In this document: one piece after another, positions 51,086 through 59,550 of the stretch
Position numbering within the stretch: the stretch's first letter is position 1
Layout of the letters: every line of letters starts with the position of its first letter
NCBI RefSeq assembly: GCF_009363155.1
Contig: NZ_CP045303.1
Coordinates: forward strand, 62,001 to 126,000
Reading direction: 5' to 3'
Length of the DNA stretch: 64,000 bases
From: Azotobacter salinestris
Lineage (GTDB): Bacteria; Pseudomonadota; Gammaproteobacteria; Pseudomonadales; Pseudomonadaceae
Program-made: the position numbers and the translations under genes
The notes under the pieces: generated by a model
Database searches by the model: none
Seen by the model: the letters and a program-made list of their open reading frames with translations, nothing else
What the model was told of the DNA's origin: nothing

Positions 51086-52109
51086 TTTTAATCTCCTGTT
51101 TTATTTTATCTACAACGACCATGTTACTCAGAGCATCGTCTATGTTGACCAAGGGCATGTCTTTACCTTCGATAACTCTAATAAAATGGTCCATTTCCAG
51201 CTTAAGCGGATCCTCGCACACCACTTTAGAGTCAATAGAACTCGCTGAAAACATGGAGAACCAATCTCCAGAGCCTTCATATGGGTATAAAGTTAAACTT
51301 GGAAAGGTGATGGCGCCTTTGTCGCCGAAGACTTTTAGGAAATCCACATTGCTTGTCGGAAATGAATGGTTTTCATTCATCGTTTTTTCATAGTTGAATG
51401 GTGACGGGATGTTATCTCCTATCAGCAAAGTGCCGATAATCCCGTTTTCCAGTTTGAAAATGGCAGTGATATTTTCTTCGATGGCCAAGCGTCTGTTGCT
51501 TTTACCTAAGATAGCCTTAGTTAGACCGATCTCACCAAAAAGGAACCTGACAGTGTCTATTTCATGAACTCCATTGATTGCTAAAGGACCTCCCCCTTTG
51601 GCCGCGTGAATTCTCCAGTTAGCTTCATCATTGTTGAAATACTCATCGTTTTTTTTGATGCACCACACCGAATCAAAAGATATGACGTTTCCTATAGCTC
51701 CTGAAGCAATTATTCTTTTGAGCTCCTGTACCTTTGGTGAGAATCTTCGGTGATGCCCTATCAATGCCGTGCAATTATGCTCTTGAAGTATTTTTTTTAT
51801 TTTTATGATTTCTGCCGAGTTGTGAGCCACCGGTTTTTCAATCAAGAAAAATTTAATTTTATCCGCGCTAAATTCGATTATTTCCCGGGTTAGATTGTGT
51901 GGACCGGCCAAGACCAATGCGTCTAAATTTGCCTCATTAATCATTTTTTTATAGCTATTGTACATCTGAATTTCACTTTCAAGACCAGAAGCTTTGGAAG
52001 GGTCTTTGTAAGTAAGGCCTTTGACCAAGGCTTTATTGGAATGATAGCGCTGTATGTTTTTCAGGTGTTTCATTCCGTGATTGCGACCAACGATACCGAT
52101 GTTCAACAT
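51066..52109 (-). CDS. Gfo/Idh/MocA-family oxidoreductase
   Basis: A 347-residue protein. MLNIGIVGRNHGMKHLKNIQ is the NAD fold, IKFFLIEKPVAHNSAEIIKI holds the conserved EKP, and GGGPLAINGVHEIDTVRFLF the catalytic region with His and Asp. Members act on sugars, cyclitols or sugar nucleotides. It overlaps the downstream dehydrogenase by 20 bases and lies 23 bases after the upstream SDR gene. The first glycine loop is GRNHGMKH, so cofactor preference is unclear. Confidence 0.9.
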   Translation of the reverse strand: MLNIGIVGRNHGMKHLKNIQRYHSNKALVKGLTYKDPSKASGLESEIQMYNSYKKMINEANLDALVLAGPHNLTREIIEFSADKIKFFLIEKPVAHNSAEIIKIKKILQEHNCTALIGHHRRFSPKVQELKRIIASGAIGNVISFDSVWCIKKNDEYFNNDEANWRIHAAKGGGPLAINGVHEIDTVRFLFGEIGLTKAILGKSNRRLAIEENITAIFKLENGIIGTLLIGDNIPSPFNYEKTMNENHSFPTSNVDFLKVFGDKGAITFPSLTLYPYEGSGDWFSMFSASSIDSKVVCEDPLKLEMDHFIRVIEGKDMPLVNIDDALSNMVVVDKIKQEIKNESVNL

Positions 52110-52132
52110 GAGTCGATCCTCTTTAGCTATTT

Positions 52133-52846
52133 TTATCGCCCACCGGCGACTCTGAATAGCTCACCTGTGATGTAGTTAGCGTCGGGACTGGATAGAAAGA
52201 ACTCAACGCCGGCAACATCCTCAGGCAGCGCAATTCTTCCTAAAGGGACCAGGTTTACAAGTCGCTCTAAGGTTTCGGTAGGCAGCCCCAGTGCGGCATC
52301 TGTCATGGTCAGGCTGGGCATGATCGCGTTAACCCGGATGTTGTACGTCGCCAGCTCCTTCGCCAGGGATTTCGTCAGACCGATCAGCGCGCTCTTGGAG
52401 GTTGCATAAGCGCAGGCCATCGGGTATCCATCGGTGGCGGCCACCGACGCCATATTCACGATTACGCCTTCACGCCTTCTTTTCATGCCAGGTATCACTG
52501 CTTTGCATAAATGGAAAACGCCATCGAGATTGGTGGCGAGGACGTTTCGCCAATCGTCATAATCGATGTGTTCTAAACCGTCAGACGGTGGTTGCTGGAT
52601 GCCGGCACAATTAACGAGGGCATCAATCTTTCCCACCTCTAAAAGTATCTGATCTATACAGTCGTTAACTGCTTTGAAATCACGAACATCACATTTTATT
52701 ACATGAATATTCGCGTGCGTCTTGCTGATTTTTTCAGGGTTTAAGCATAGTGAAAACACCGTGTCGCCGGCTATTGCGTGTCTCTCTGAGATGGCCAAGC
52801 CAATTCCCCTCGTGCCGCCGCTTACGACAATGACTCTGCTGGACAT
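52133..52846 (-). CDS. SDR-family oxidoreductase
   Basis: A 237-residue classical SDR: VVSGGTRGIGLAISERHAIA, GKIDALVNCAGIQQPPSDGL, IVNMASVAATDGYPM with the Ser and CAYATSKSALIGLTKSLAKE with Tyr and Lys, ending NYITGELFRVAGGR. It is close in layout to 3-oxoacyl-ACP reductases but lies in the sugar-enzyme operon. It is 28 bases from its upstream SDR neighbour. Confidence 0.9.
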   Translation of the reverse strand: MSSRVIVVSGGTRGIGLAISERHAIAGDTVFSLCLNPEKISKTHANIHVIKCDVRDFKAVNDCIDQILLEVGKIDALVNCAGIQQPPSDGLEHIDYDDWRNVLATNLDGVFHLCKAVIPGMKRRREGVIVNMASVAATDGYPMACAYATSKSALIGLTKSLAKELATYNIRVNAIMPSLTMTDAALGLPTETLERLVNLVPLGRIALPEDVAGVEFFLSSPDANYITGELFRVAGGR

Positions 52847-52874
52847 AGATGTTCTCCCTAGAGGATCAGTAAAA

Positions 52875-53603
52875 TTAAGTTATGACCCAGCCTCCATTAC
52901 AATCAAGTGTGGCTCCATGCACGTAGTCAGCGTGTTTGGAGATTAAAAACAAAATGATCCCTGCAATATCTTCCCCCTTGCCGAGTCTGCCAAGGGGAAC
53001 ATGGTTTTTAGCCCAGTCGGCGCTTAGGTTGGCGTCGGAGATCATATCTGTGTCTATTCGGCCGGGCGCTACAGTATTAACTGTAATGCCACAATCCCTT
53101 AACTCGTAGGCGAGTCCTTTAGTTAACCCAATAAGCCCCGCTTTTGACGAAATGTAGTCAACGGATGCGAGTATTCCCCCAAATCTGGCTGAGGCTGAAG
53201 ATATATTTATGATGCGGCCATAGTGGTTCCTTTTCATATGAGGAATCACTTGTTTGCAGGTGTAAAAGGCGCCGGATAAGTTGGTGTTGATTACTTTGTG
53301 CCAAGTTTCATCTTGGATGTCCTCAATCAGGAATCGCCCATCAGGTTTGACGTGAGAGATGCCGGCATTGTTGACGAGTATGTCGATCTTGGAATGCGCG
53401 TCAATAACCTGCTTAATCATTGCGGTGACGGAATTTAAGCTGGAGATGTCGCACTGAATGTATTCAACACCCGCGGGAAGTTTAACTTTAGAGTGAGGCT
53501 TGGTGCCGCACGTGATGACCCTTAAGTCTTCTTCCAGTGCGAGTAGCTTGACGATGGAGAAACCAATACCTCTCGTTCCACCCGTGACAAGGGCAACTTT
53601 CAT
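52875..53603 (-). CDS. SDR-family oxidoreductase, first gene of the operon
   Basis: A 242-residue SDR starting MKVALVTGGTRGIGFSIVKL at ATG 53603, chosen because GGGAAG lies about ten bases upstream and because the frame before it runs through the promoter palindrome. It has DILVNNAGISHVKPDGRFLI, IINISSASARFGGIL with the Ser, SVDYISSKAGLIGLTKGLAY with Tyr and Lys, and ends TLDCNGGWVIT. It is about as similar to the 52133 protein as paralogues are. It opens the eight-gene operon. Confidence 0.88.
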   Translation of the reverse strand: MKVALVTGGTRGIGFSIVKLLALEEDLRVITCGTKPHSKVKLPAGVEYIQCDISSLNSVTAMIKQVIDAHSKIDILVNNAGISHVKPDGRFLIEDIQDETWHKVINTNLSGAFYTCKQVIPHMKRNHYGRIINISSASARFGGILASVDYISSKAGLIGLTKGLAYELRDCGITVNTVAPGRIDTDMISDANLSADWAKNHVPLGRLGKGEDIAGIILFLISKHADYVHGATLDCNGGWVIT

Positions 53604-53632
53604 AAGTGTACTTCCCTGTAGTGAATAGAATA

Positions 53633-53662
53633 ACAATATAGATAGTTTACTATCTATATTGT
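53633..53662. promoter_or_regulatory. Perfect 30-bp palindrome upstream of the metabolic operon
   Basis: ACAATATAGATAGT at 53633-53646 and ACTATCTATATTGT at 53649-53662 are exact reverse complements around TT. It lies 30-59 bases before the first start codon, overlapping the expected -10/-35 region. This fits a TetR-, MarR- or GntR-type operator. No regulator gene is present in the island. Confidence 0.75.
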
Positions 53663-53834
53663 CATTAATTTCCTGTGTTCTTGTATTTTTAAAGGCGAAA
53701 GCCTGGAATGTCAACGTGTAAGGCGGTTTCAATTATTGGTTGATTTAATTGGTTTTTTATAGTTTTTAGAATTTGGGATAATAAAGCTTCTGTATTTATT
53801 CTTATGTGTTCTTAGAACACCTAGCTCTACTATT

Positions 53835-54016
53835 GCACAATCAGCCAGATGGGCTCGTTCTTGAACAGGGCCATCCCGATGACCGGCCAGACAATGCGCT
53901 CGGTCGGCAGGCACCGATGGCACAAAGAAAAAGAAATCGTGCCGGTCAGTGTCAGCGCATCTTCGATCTAGGCAAGGTCGATCAACAGGGCGAACCGCTC
54001 GAACGAGACAGCTAGA
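53835..54016 (-). pseudogene. IS4-family transposase, N-terminal fragment
   Basis: On the minus strand SFERFALLIDLA, a stop, [20 protein letters not shown], then [20 protein letters not shown] and WLIVQ resemble the N-terminus of IS4 transposases (LPAERVVWLVIGMALFRNEPI). Two stops interrupt about 60 codons. It is decayed. Confidence 0.6.
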
Positions 54017-54102
54017 GCAATGAAATGGACTCCCCCTCCTTACGGCGTCAGAGCGCCAGACTGAAGTTGCTGAAAACAGCAGCCACCGGAGGAGGAGTCA
54101 CC

Positions 54103-55119
54103 ATGAAACTCAAGCGGATAGGCGTCGGCTTGGCAAAGCAGGTGTTCCAGCTTCATGGTGTCGACAGCCACGAGCAGGCAGTCTGCCGCAAACAGCTCAA
54201 GCGTTCGCAAGCGCTGGGCTTCTTCCGTCGACTCGGACCCTGCGCGGTGGCGATGGAGGCGTGTGGCAGTGCCCATTACTGGGCCCGCGAGCTGAGCGCC
54301 TTGGGACATGAGGTGCGATTGATCGCGCCGCAGTTCGTCAAGCCCTACGTCAAGAGCGGCAAGAACGACGCCAACGATGCCGAAGCAATCTGCGAGGCCG
54401 CCAGCCGGCCGACGATGCGCCATGTCGAGGTGAAAAGCGCCGAGCAGCAGGCCAGCCAGGCCCTGCACCGAATCAGAAGTCGGTTGATCAGGGCACGGAC
54501 GGCGCTGGTCAACAAAATCCGCGGCCTGTTGGGCGAGTTTGGCCTGGTCGAGATACGACACGGCGTCGCGGCTACACGTCGACTGGCGCAGACGGCCCTG
54601 GAGGATGCCGGGAACGGCCTGCCGGGCCCGATGCTTGAACTGCTGGCGGAGTTGCGCGGCGAGTTGGACGAGCATGAAGCACACCTGTGCCGTCTCGACG
54701 AGATGATCCAGTGCCAGGCTCGCGAGGACGAGCGGGTGAAGCGACTGATGCAGGTCGAGGGTATCGGTCCGGTCTCGGCCACCGCCCTGGTGGAGGCCGT
54801 AGGCAATGCCCGGCAGTTCCGCAGTGCTCGGCAGTTTGCCGCCTGGCTGGGGTTGGTTCCTCGCCAGCACTCCAGCGGCGGCAAGGAGCGCTTGGGAGCG
54901 ATCACCAAGCGAGGCGATATCTATTTGCGCACCCTGCTGATCCATGGTGCTCGAGCGGTGCTCCAGCACTGCCGGGACAAGGCGGATAGGCGCAGTCAGT
55001 GGCTTCGACAACTCATCTGTCGACGCAACAGGAATATCGCCGCAGTCGCCCTGGCGAACAAGAATGCCCGAGTTGTCTGGGCCATCCTCAGCCGAGAGGA
55101 GTGTTATCAACTAGGATGA
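54103..55119 (+). CDS. IS110-family (IS1111 group) transposase, catalytic Asp replaced
   Basis: A 338-residue DEDD/serine recombinase starting MKLKRIGVGLAKQVFQLHGV at 54103 with GGAGGAGTCACC upstream. The family has GVDLAKQ at this position; here the codon GGC gives Gly in place of the first metal-binding Asp. The rest is intact: GMEACGSAHYW-like block, KNDANDAEAI with two Asp, and the C-terminal HSSGGKERLGAITKRGDIYL with the catalytic Ser. With one metal ligand missing it is probably inactive, though the frame is otherwise undamaged. Confidence 0.85.
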   Translation: MKLKRIGVGLAKQVFQLHGVDSHEQAVCRKQLKRSQALGFFRRLGPCAVAMEACGSAHYWARELSALGHEVRLIAPQFVKPYVKSGKNDANDAEAICEAASRPTMRHVEVKSAEQQASQALHRIRSRLIRARTALVNKIRGLLGEFGLVEIRHGVAATRRLAQTALEDAGNGLPGPMLELLAELRGELDEHEAHLCRLDEMIQCQAREDERVKRLMQVEGIGPVSATALVEAVGNARQFRSARQFAAWLGLVPRQHSSGGKERLGAITKRGDIYLRTLLIHGARAVLQHCRDKADRRSQWLRQLICRRNRNIAAVALANKNARVVWAILSREECYQLG

Positions 55120-55265
55120 TCGGCAGGCCAGGAAGCCTGGATGATGTTGAGCGGTAGATCCACCACGATTGCACAGTGACAGATAGTGAGGACGAACCGG
55201 TCGAACCGGCATGTGTGAAGCCTGCAAAAAATGCAGGCCCTCTGCAAGCAAGGCCGCTAGAGCCT
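55120..55265 (+). ncRNA. Candidate bridge RNA region of the IS110/IS1111 element
   Basis: IS1111-group elements encode a bridge RNA in the non-coding DNA downstream of the transposase. The 145 bases here contain paired segments (GGCAGGCCAGGAAGCCTGG and GGTCGAACCGG) and end near 55265. The call rests on position and partial hairpins only. Confidence 0.25.
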
Positions 55266-55289
55266 GTTATTAACCTGTTCGTTTTTTGA

Positions 55290-55640
55290 TCAGTCTGGTG
55301 CTGCCAAAGCCTTGATAGCCGTCGGCAGCATCAGACAGACAAAGGCTATGAAGTGAAAGCCCGCCAGCGTCGAAGCCAGGCGCTCATAGTCCCGGCTCAG
55401 CCTTCGAAAGCGGGCCATCCAACCGAAGCTGCGCTCGACCACCCAACGCCGCGGTAGCAGGATGAAGTCCTTCTTCGCTTCCGTGTGCTTGATCACTTCC
55501 AGCTGTATTCCATGCTCTTGTGCCTGCTCGGCGGCCGACTCGCCGCTGCAGGCCTGATCGACGAAGGCAATCGCCACCGCTTCACCGGTCACTTTCTGTT
55601 CCTGCTCGGCAAGCGTGGCCGACTCTGGGCACGCTTTTGC
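55290..55640 (-). pseudogene. IS5-family transposase, C-terminal fragment
   Basis: [60 protein letters not shown] and [20 protein letters not shown] form the second half of an IS5-type DDE transposase, with the last Glu in VVERSF. The N-terminal half is missing, and sequence beyond 55640 is unrelated. Confidence 0.8.
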
Positions 55641-55841
55641 CCGCTGTTCGGCAGCGACGCAGGCTGGAAACGCGGTGAACGGGGACCAGCAAAGAGGCCT
55701 CGCAAATTTGCGTGCACACGTAGGCTTGCAGGCCCCTGTCCGATTGGGCATCCTTGAGCGACCGATAGGTGCGTTGGCTGTATGCTCTACAGCCTAAGAA
55801 TCCTCGAACAACGCCCAGGCGTTGTTTCCAAATAACGCTCA

Positions 55842-56695
55842 TTAGGGTTTGTCTGAAAAGTCGGCACGTAAGCATTTTTCGATGCAGGCCAGCGTGACCA
55901 TGGCCTTGAAACTGCTGGCCAGCTTGTCATAACGGGTGCAAAGACGGCGCTTTTCCTTGAGCCAACTGAACAGTCGTTCAATGGCGTTGCGCTTTTGGTA
56001 CTGCGGTCTGTCAAATAGGCGAGGCAAGCCCGGTCGAGGCTTACGGTGCATCTTGCGTAAGGGAATGATGGGCTTCATGCCATACCGGTCGCAGTATTGG
56101 CGCAGGCTTTCGCTGTCGTAGCCTTTGTCAGCCAGTACATACCGGCAGCGCTTGCGCGGACGACCCTGGCTGCCAGGCAGGCTGATCTGCTCAAGCAAGG
56201 GCATGAAATAGCGCGAGTCGGCGTCCTGCCCGGGTGAAAGCATCACTGCCAGCGGATACCCGTTGCTGTCACAGGCCAGATGAAGCTTGGTGGTCAGCCC
56301 ACCACGGCTTCGGCCGAGACATTGGTGCTGCGGCTCTTGCAGGCCCCTTTTTTTCTCGCACCGCTGGCGGCTCTGGTGGCCCGAATCGACGTTGAGTCGA
56401 CCATCCAGGTATCCAGGTCGATAAAGCCGTCCTCACGCAGACGCAGATGCAGATGCCGCAGCACCTGCTCGAAGGTGCCGTTGTCACGCCACAGCCTGAA
56501 GCGCTGATATACCGTCTTCCAGGGGCCATAACGCTCGGGAAGATCGCGCCACTTGGCCCCTGAGCACAGAATCCAGAAGATGCCGTTGAGCATCTGGCGG
56601 TCATCTCGCCGGGGGCGGCCCATGCGTTGAGGGGGAGAAACGATGGCTTCGATCATCGCCCAGCGCTGGGCAGAAATCTCGTAACGGCCTGACAT
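55842..56695 (-). CDS. IS5-family (IS427 group) transposase, two frames, copy 2
   Basis: Frame A starts MSGRYEISAQRWAMIEAIVS at 56695 and frame B ends LRADFSDKP at 55842; the two are identical in sequence to those at 28427-29280. They are joined by the same -1 shift on a run of seven A. All DDE residues are present, so this is a probably active copy. Confidence 0.9.
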
Positions 56696-56754
56696 GGCTG
56701 CGCTCGGAACAACGGAGGCGGCATTTTAGCCAAATCGACTTTTCAGACAAACCC
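55845..56754. mobile_element. IS5-family element, copy 2 (in the lipoprotein gene)
   Basis: The 910-bp element has the same GGGTTTGTCTGAAAAGTCG inverted repeats as copy 1 and TA on both sides (55843-55844, 56755-56756). Confidence 0.93.
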
Positions 56755-56930
56755 TAATCAACTTCACAGCTTTATCGCGCTCAATATCGCTCCCAGACAC
56801 ATCCACTGTTAGTTGCCTATGAAAGCCGCTCAGGAAAATTGGGCCGTAATATTTCCCTTTGGGAGCGAAACTGGGGCCATCCACAGGTCCGCCAGAAGGA
56901 GGCGTGGGACGTTTTAGAAACGCTTCCTTA

Positions 56931-58028
56931 TTAACGCGGCAATCAAATTCACGATATAAAGAGGCATGAAAAAGATCGATGCCCGAAAGCTCTCTCGAGA
57001 AACTCAGGACCAGATGCGGCGCCTGGCCATGAATCTGCGTGAGCAGCGCGAACTGACTTGGCAAGAGGTTGCCGACGCATTGGGCGTACATCTGAGTACC
57101 GTACTAGCCTGGTCCAAACGCTACAGCGAGCAAGGCAGCGAAGGTCTGAAATCCAGGACACGAGGTCGGCGCCAGGCAAGCGGACGGACCTTGACGCTCG
57201 CACAGGAGTGGCAGTTGCGCTCGATTCTGGTGGGCCAGACCCCGAACCAGTTGCAACTCGACTTTGCCCTGTGGAACCGCCGGGCCGTCATGCAGTTGAT
57301 CAAGCACTTGTATGGCATCGAGATGCCGATCCGGACGGTGGGTCAGTACCTTCAGCGCTGGGGATATACCCCACAGCGGCCGACCCGGCAGGCGCTGGAA
57401 CAGAACCCGGAGGCGGTCGAGCACTGGCTTGAAGAGACCTATCCGGCCATCGTGGCACGCGCCAAGGCCGAAAACGCGACGATCTACTGGGGCGATGAAA
57501 CGGCCGTAGCTGAAGATGGGCATTGGATTCGAGGCTATGCGCCGGCAGGCGTCACGCCGGTGCTGGTGGCGCCGACTCGGCGTCATGGCCTGAGCATGGT
57601 CTCAGCGATCAGCAACCAGGGACTGGTACGGTTCGAGTTCCTGGAGGGGGCCATGAATACTGAGCGGATGATCGGTTTCATGTCGAGGCTGGTGGCGGAC
57701 AGTGACAGGAAGATCTTTCTGATCCTGGACAACCTGCGTGTCCATCATGCGCGTCTGGTCAGGGAATGGCTCGAAGGGCACCAGGAAGAAATCGAAGCGT
57801 TCTACCTGCCACCCTATTCGCCTGAGTGTAATCCGGACGAGTATTTGAACCGCGACCTCAAGACACGCTTGCGCACCAGTGACCGGGCGCGAAACAAGTC
57901 GGAATTGCTGGAGAAGGCCGAGGCATTCATGAGCTGGTTGGCCAAAACCCCGGAGCGGGTAGTTGCCTATTTCCAGCATGCGTCGGTGCGTTATGCCACT
58001 TAGATTGGGTATTTGATTGCCGGGTTAA
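56931..58028. mobile_element. IS630-family element (in the lipoprotein gene)
   Basis: Near-perfect inverted repeats start TTAACGCGGCAATCAAAT at 56931 and end with the complement ATTTGATTGCCGGGTTAA at 58028 (one mismatch). TA flanks both sides (56929-56930, 58029-58030), as expected for IS630. Confidence 0.9.
56966..58003 (+). CDS. IS630-family transposase, intact
   Basis: A 345-residue protein with a winged HTH (LTWQEVADALGVHLSTVLAW, GLKSRTRGRRQASG) and a DDE domain: TIYWGDETAVAEDGHWIRGY with the first Asp, IFLILDNLRVHHARLVREWL with the second and PPYSPECNPDEYLNRDLKTR with the last acidic residue. The frame is undamaged and the element has intact ends and a TA duplication, so it is a good candidate for recent movement. 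Confidence 0.94.
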   Translation: MKKIDARKLSRETQDQMRRLAMNLREQRELTWQEVADALGVHLSTVLAWSKRYSEQGSEGLKSRTRGRRQASGRTLTLAQEWQLRSILVGQTPNQLQLDFALWNRRAVMQLIKHLYGIEMPIRTVGQYLQRWGYTPQRPTRQALEQNPEAVEHWLEETYPAIVARAKAENATIYWGDETAVAEDGHWIRGYAPAGVTPVLVAPTRRHGLSMVSAISNQGLVRFEFLEGAMNTERMIGFMSRLVADSDRKIFLILDNLRVHHARLVREWLEGHQEEIEAFYLPPYSPECNPDEYLNRDLKTRLRTSDRARNKSELLEKAEAFMSWLAKTPERVVAYFQHASVRYAT

Positions 58029-58660
58029 TAAGACCAGCGTATTGCTCCGGCGAGTTGTCAGGTAGTGCGCTGGGCTTGACGTAGAGAGTTGTTGGGTCAG
58101 CGAAGGCTCGTGCTCTCGCCTTGTTCCAGACATCGATAGCAATCTGAATCGCTTCGACCATATTGCCGGCTTTTTCAACAGGAACCCAAGCCGAGGCTTG
58201 ATCATGTTGGTTGGGACCCATCACCTGGCCGGTTGGAATCAGGAACAAGGCCGCCCCAACTCCACCAAAGGCAAGGTCACCCATCGAGCCCTGATTGCCT
58301 CTGACCGGCTCGCTCACCCCAGCAATCAGGCCGTACTGCCGGGCAGTTTCGACCGGCACGTCCTTCATGCCCTTGATGCCGAGGTCATCGTGCAGGATCT
58401 TCATCGCCTCCGACCACTTCTCACGAGGCGTTTGCTCCGGGTCCTGGAGCGTGATCTGTGGAGCTGACGGCTCTTTGCTGGCGCATCCAGCCAGGAGGAC
58501 GGTGGCGAGGGCGGAGCAAAGCAGGCGGTTCATGTGTTTCAGTTCCAACATGTGAAATTCCCTTTAAAAACTATGGAAATGGTACTGGCTTGTGGCGCAG
58601 CTCCCAAGTTGAGGAGGAAAAATCCACTGGGATTGGCTGGTGCCGGCACCGTTCTGGCTG

Positions 58661-58687
58661 AAAAAAGCCCCCAGCGGGGGCTTCTCA
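58661..58687 (-). terminator. Terminator of the envelope gene operon
   Basis: On the minus strand AAGCCCCC and GGGGGCTT pair around three bases and a run of six T follows. It lies just past the DsbA-like gene stop. Confidence 0.8.
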
Positions 58688-58689
58688 GG

Positions 58690-59550
58690 TTATTGGCGCT
58701 TGGCCTGGGCTTCGGGAGCCGTGCTTGACGCTTCAGCCGGTGCCGGCGGATTGCCCTGGCTGGGAGGCGTGTCCCGCATGCTGATCGCTTGCTTCATCGC
58801 CTCGAGCAGCGTTTGTGGGGTTTGTGCGCCGCGCACCAGGACACGGTTGCCCGTCATGTTGTCGACGACGAAGGTGGCGGGAGTGCCGGTGACCCCCAGC
58901 TCGGTCCCCTTGGCGAGCTGCTGCTCGACTTTGGCCTTGTATTTCTCGCTGGCCAGGCACTGCTTGAACGGTTCGGCCGGGACACCGACCAGCCGGGCCA
59001 GCTGCTCCGCACTCTCCACGCCGGTGCCGTTCAACTGTGACCGCTTGAACCACTCGCCGGTGAAAGCCCAGAACGCCTGATTACCCGCCAGCTCTGCGAC
59101 GCATTCGGCGGCCTGGGCGCCGAGCATGGCCCCTGGGCTGTGGAAAGCCAGCGGGTAATGCCACCATTCCCAGTTGAGTTTGCCGCCGGATTGGTCGACC
59201 AGCGTTTTCGGGGTCTCGTGGAAGCGCTTGCAGTACGGGCATTCGAGATCGCTGAACTCGACGAACGTGAACTGGGCATTGAGGCTGCCGTAGAGATGGC
59301 GGCCCTCGGGCACTTGAGCTGGGGCCGCGGCCCATACCGCCAGGACGCCTTCGCGCTCCGCTTTCAGGGCGGCCTCTTCCTGCTGAGCCTGGACTTGCTT
59401 GATAGCGTCGGGCAGGCGCTCGGCCAGTGCCTCGTCGATCTGGGACTGCGAGCGATAGGCAGCCAGTTCGAGCGTGGCCAGCACCACGGCGGCGGTGAGC
59501 AGGGCCTTTTTGGCATAGCAGCGCAGTTGGGGATTGTTCTTGATCACCAT
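58690..59550 (-). CDS. Membrane-anchored DsbA-like thiol oxidoreductase
   Basis: A 286-residue protein. An N-terminal hydrophobic segment (KKALLTAAVVLATLELAAYR) would anchor or export it. The thioredoxin-like domain has FVEFSDLECPYCKRFHETPK with the CPYC active site and the cis-Pro strand VTGTPATFVVDN. It ends in a Pro/Ala-rich tail. Such proteins form disulphides in the periplasm and are common in conjugation clusters. It overlaps the upstream lipoprotein gene by seven bases. Confidence 0.88.
   Translation of the reverse strand: MVIKNNPQLRCYAKKALLTAAVVLATLELAAYRSQSQIDEALAERLPDAIKQVQAQQEEAALKAEREGVLAVWAAAPAQVPEGRHLYGSLNAQFTFVEFSDLECPYCKRFHETPKTLVDQSGGKLNWEWWHYPLAFHSPGAMLGAQAAECVAELAGNQAFWAFTGEWFKRSQLNGTGVESAEQLARLVGVPAEPFKQCLASEKYKAKVEQQLAKGTELGVTGTPATFVVDNMTGNRVLVRGAQTPQTLLEAMKQAISMRDTPPSQGNPPAPAEASSTAPEAQAKRQ

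Larger units (their letters stand above)
55787..58533 (-). pseudogene. Lipoprotein gene split in three by two IS elements
   Basis: The 5' piece (58533 to 58031) encodes MNRLLCSALATVLLAGCASK, a lipoprotein signal with LAGC, and runs to EQYAGL. An IS630 element follows. Beyond it (56930 to 56757) the frame resumes KEAFLKRPTPPSGGPVDGPS, KYYGPIFLSGFHRQLTVDVS and AVKLI. After the second IS5-family copy it continues [18 protein letters not shown] and stops at 55787. Removing both elements and one TA each restores one frame of about 245 residues. I do not recognise the family. Its neighbours upstream are a DsbA-like protein and another lipoprotein, so it was probably an envelope gene. Confidence 0.85.

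Noticed and set aside
55641-55842. Short frames on both strands between IS fragments
   Set aside because: They show no domain, and a clear part of the region belongs to the end of the interrupted lipoprotein gene (55787-55842).
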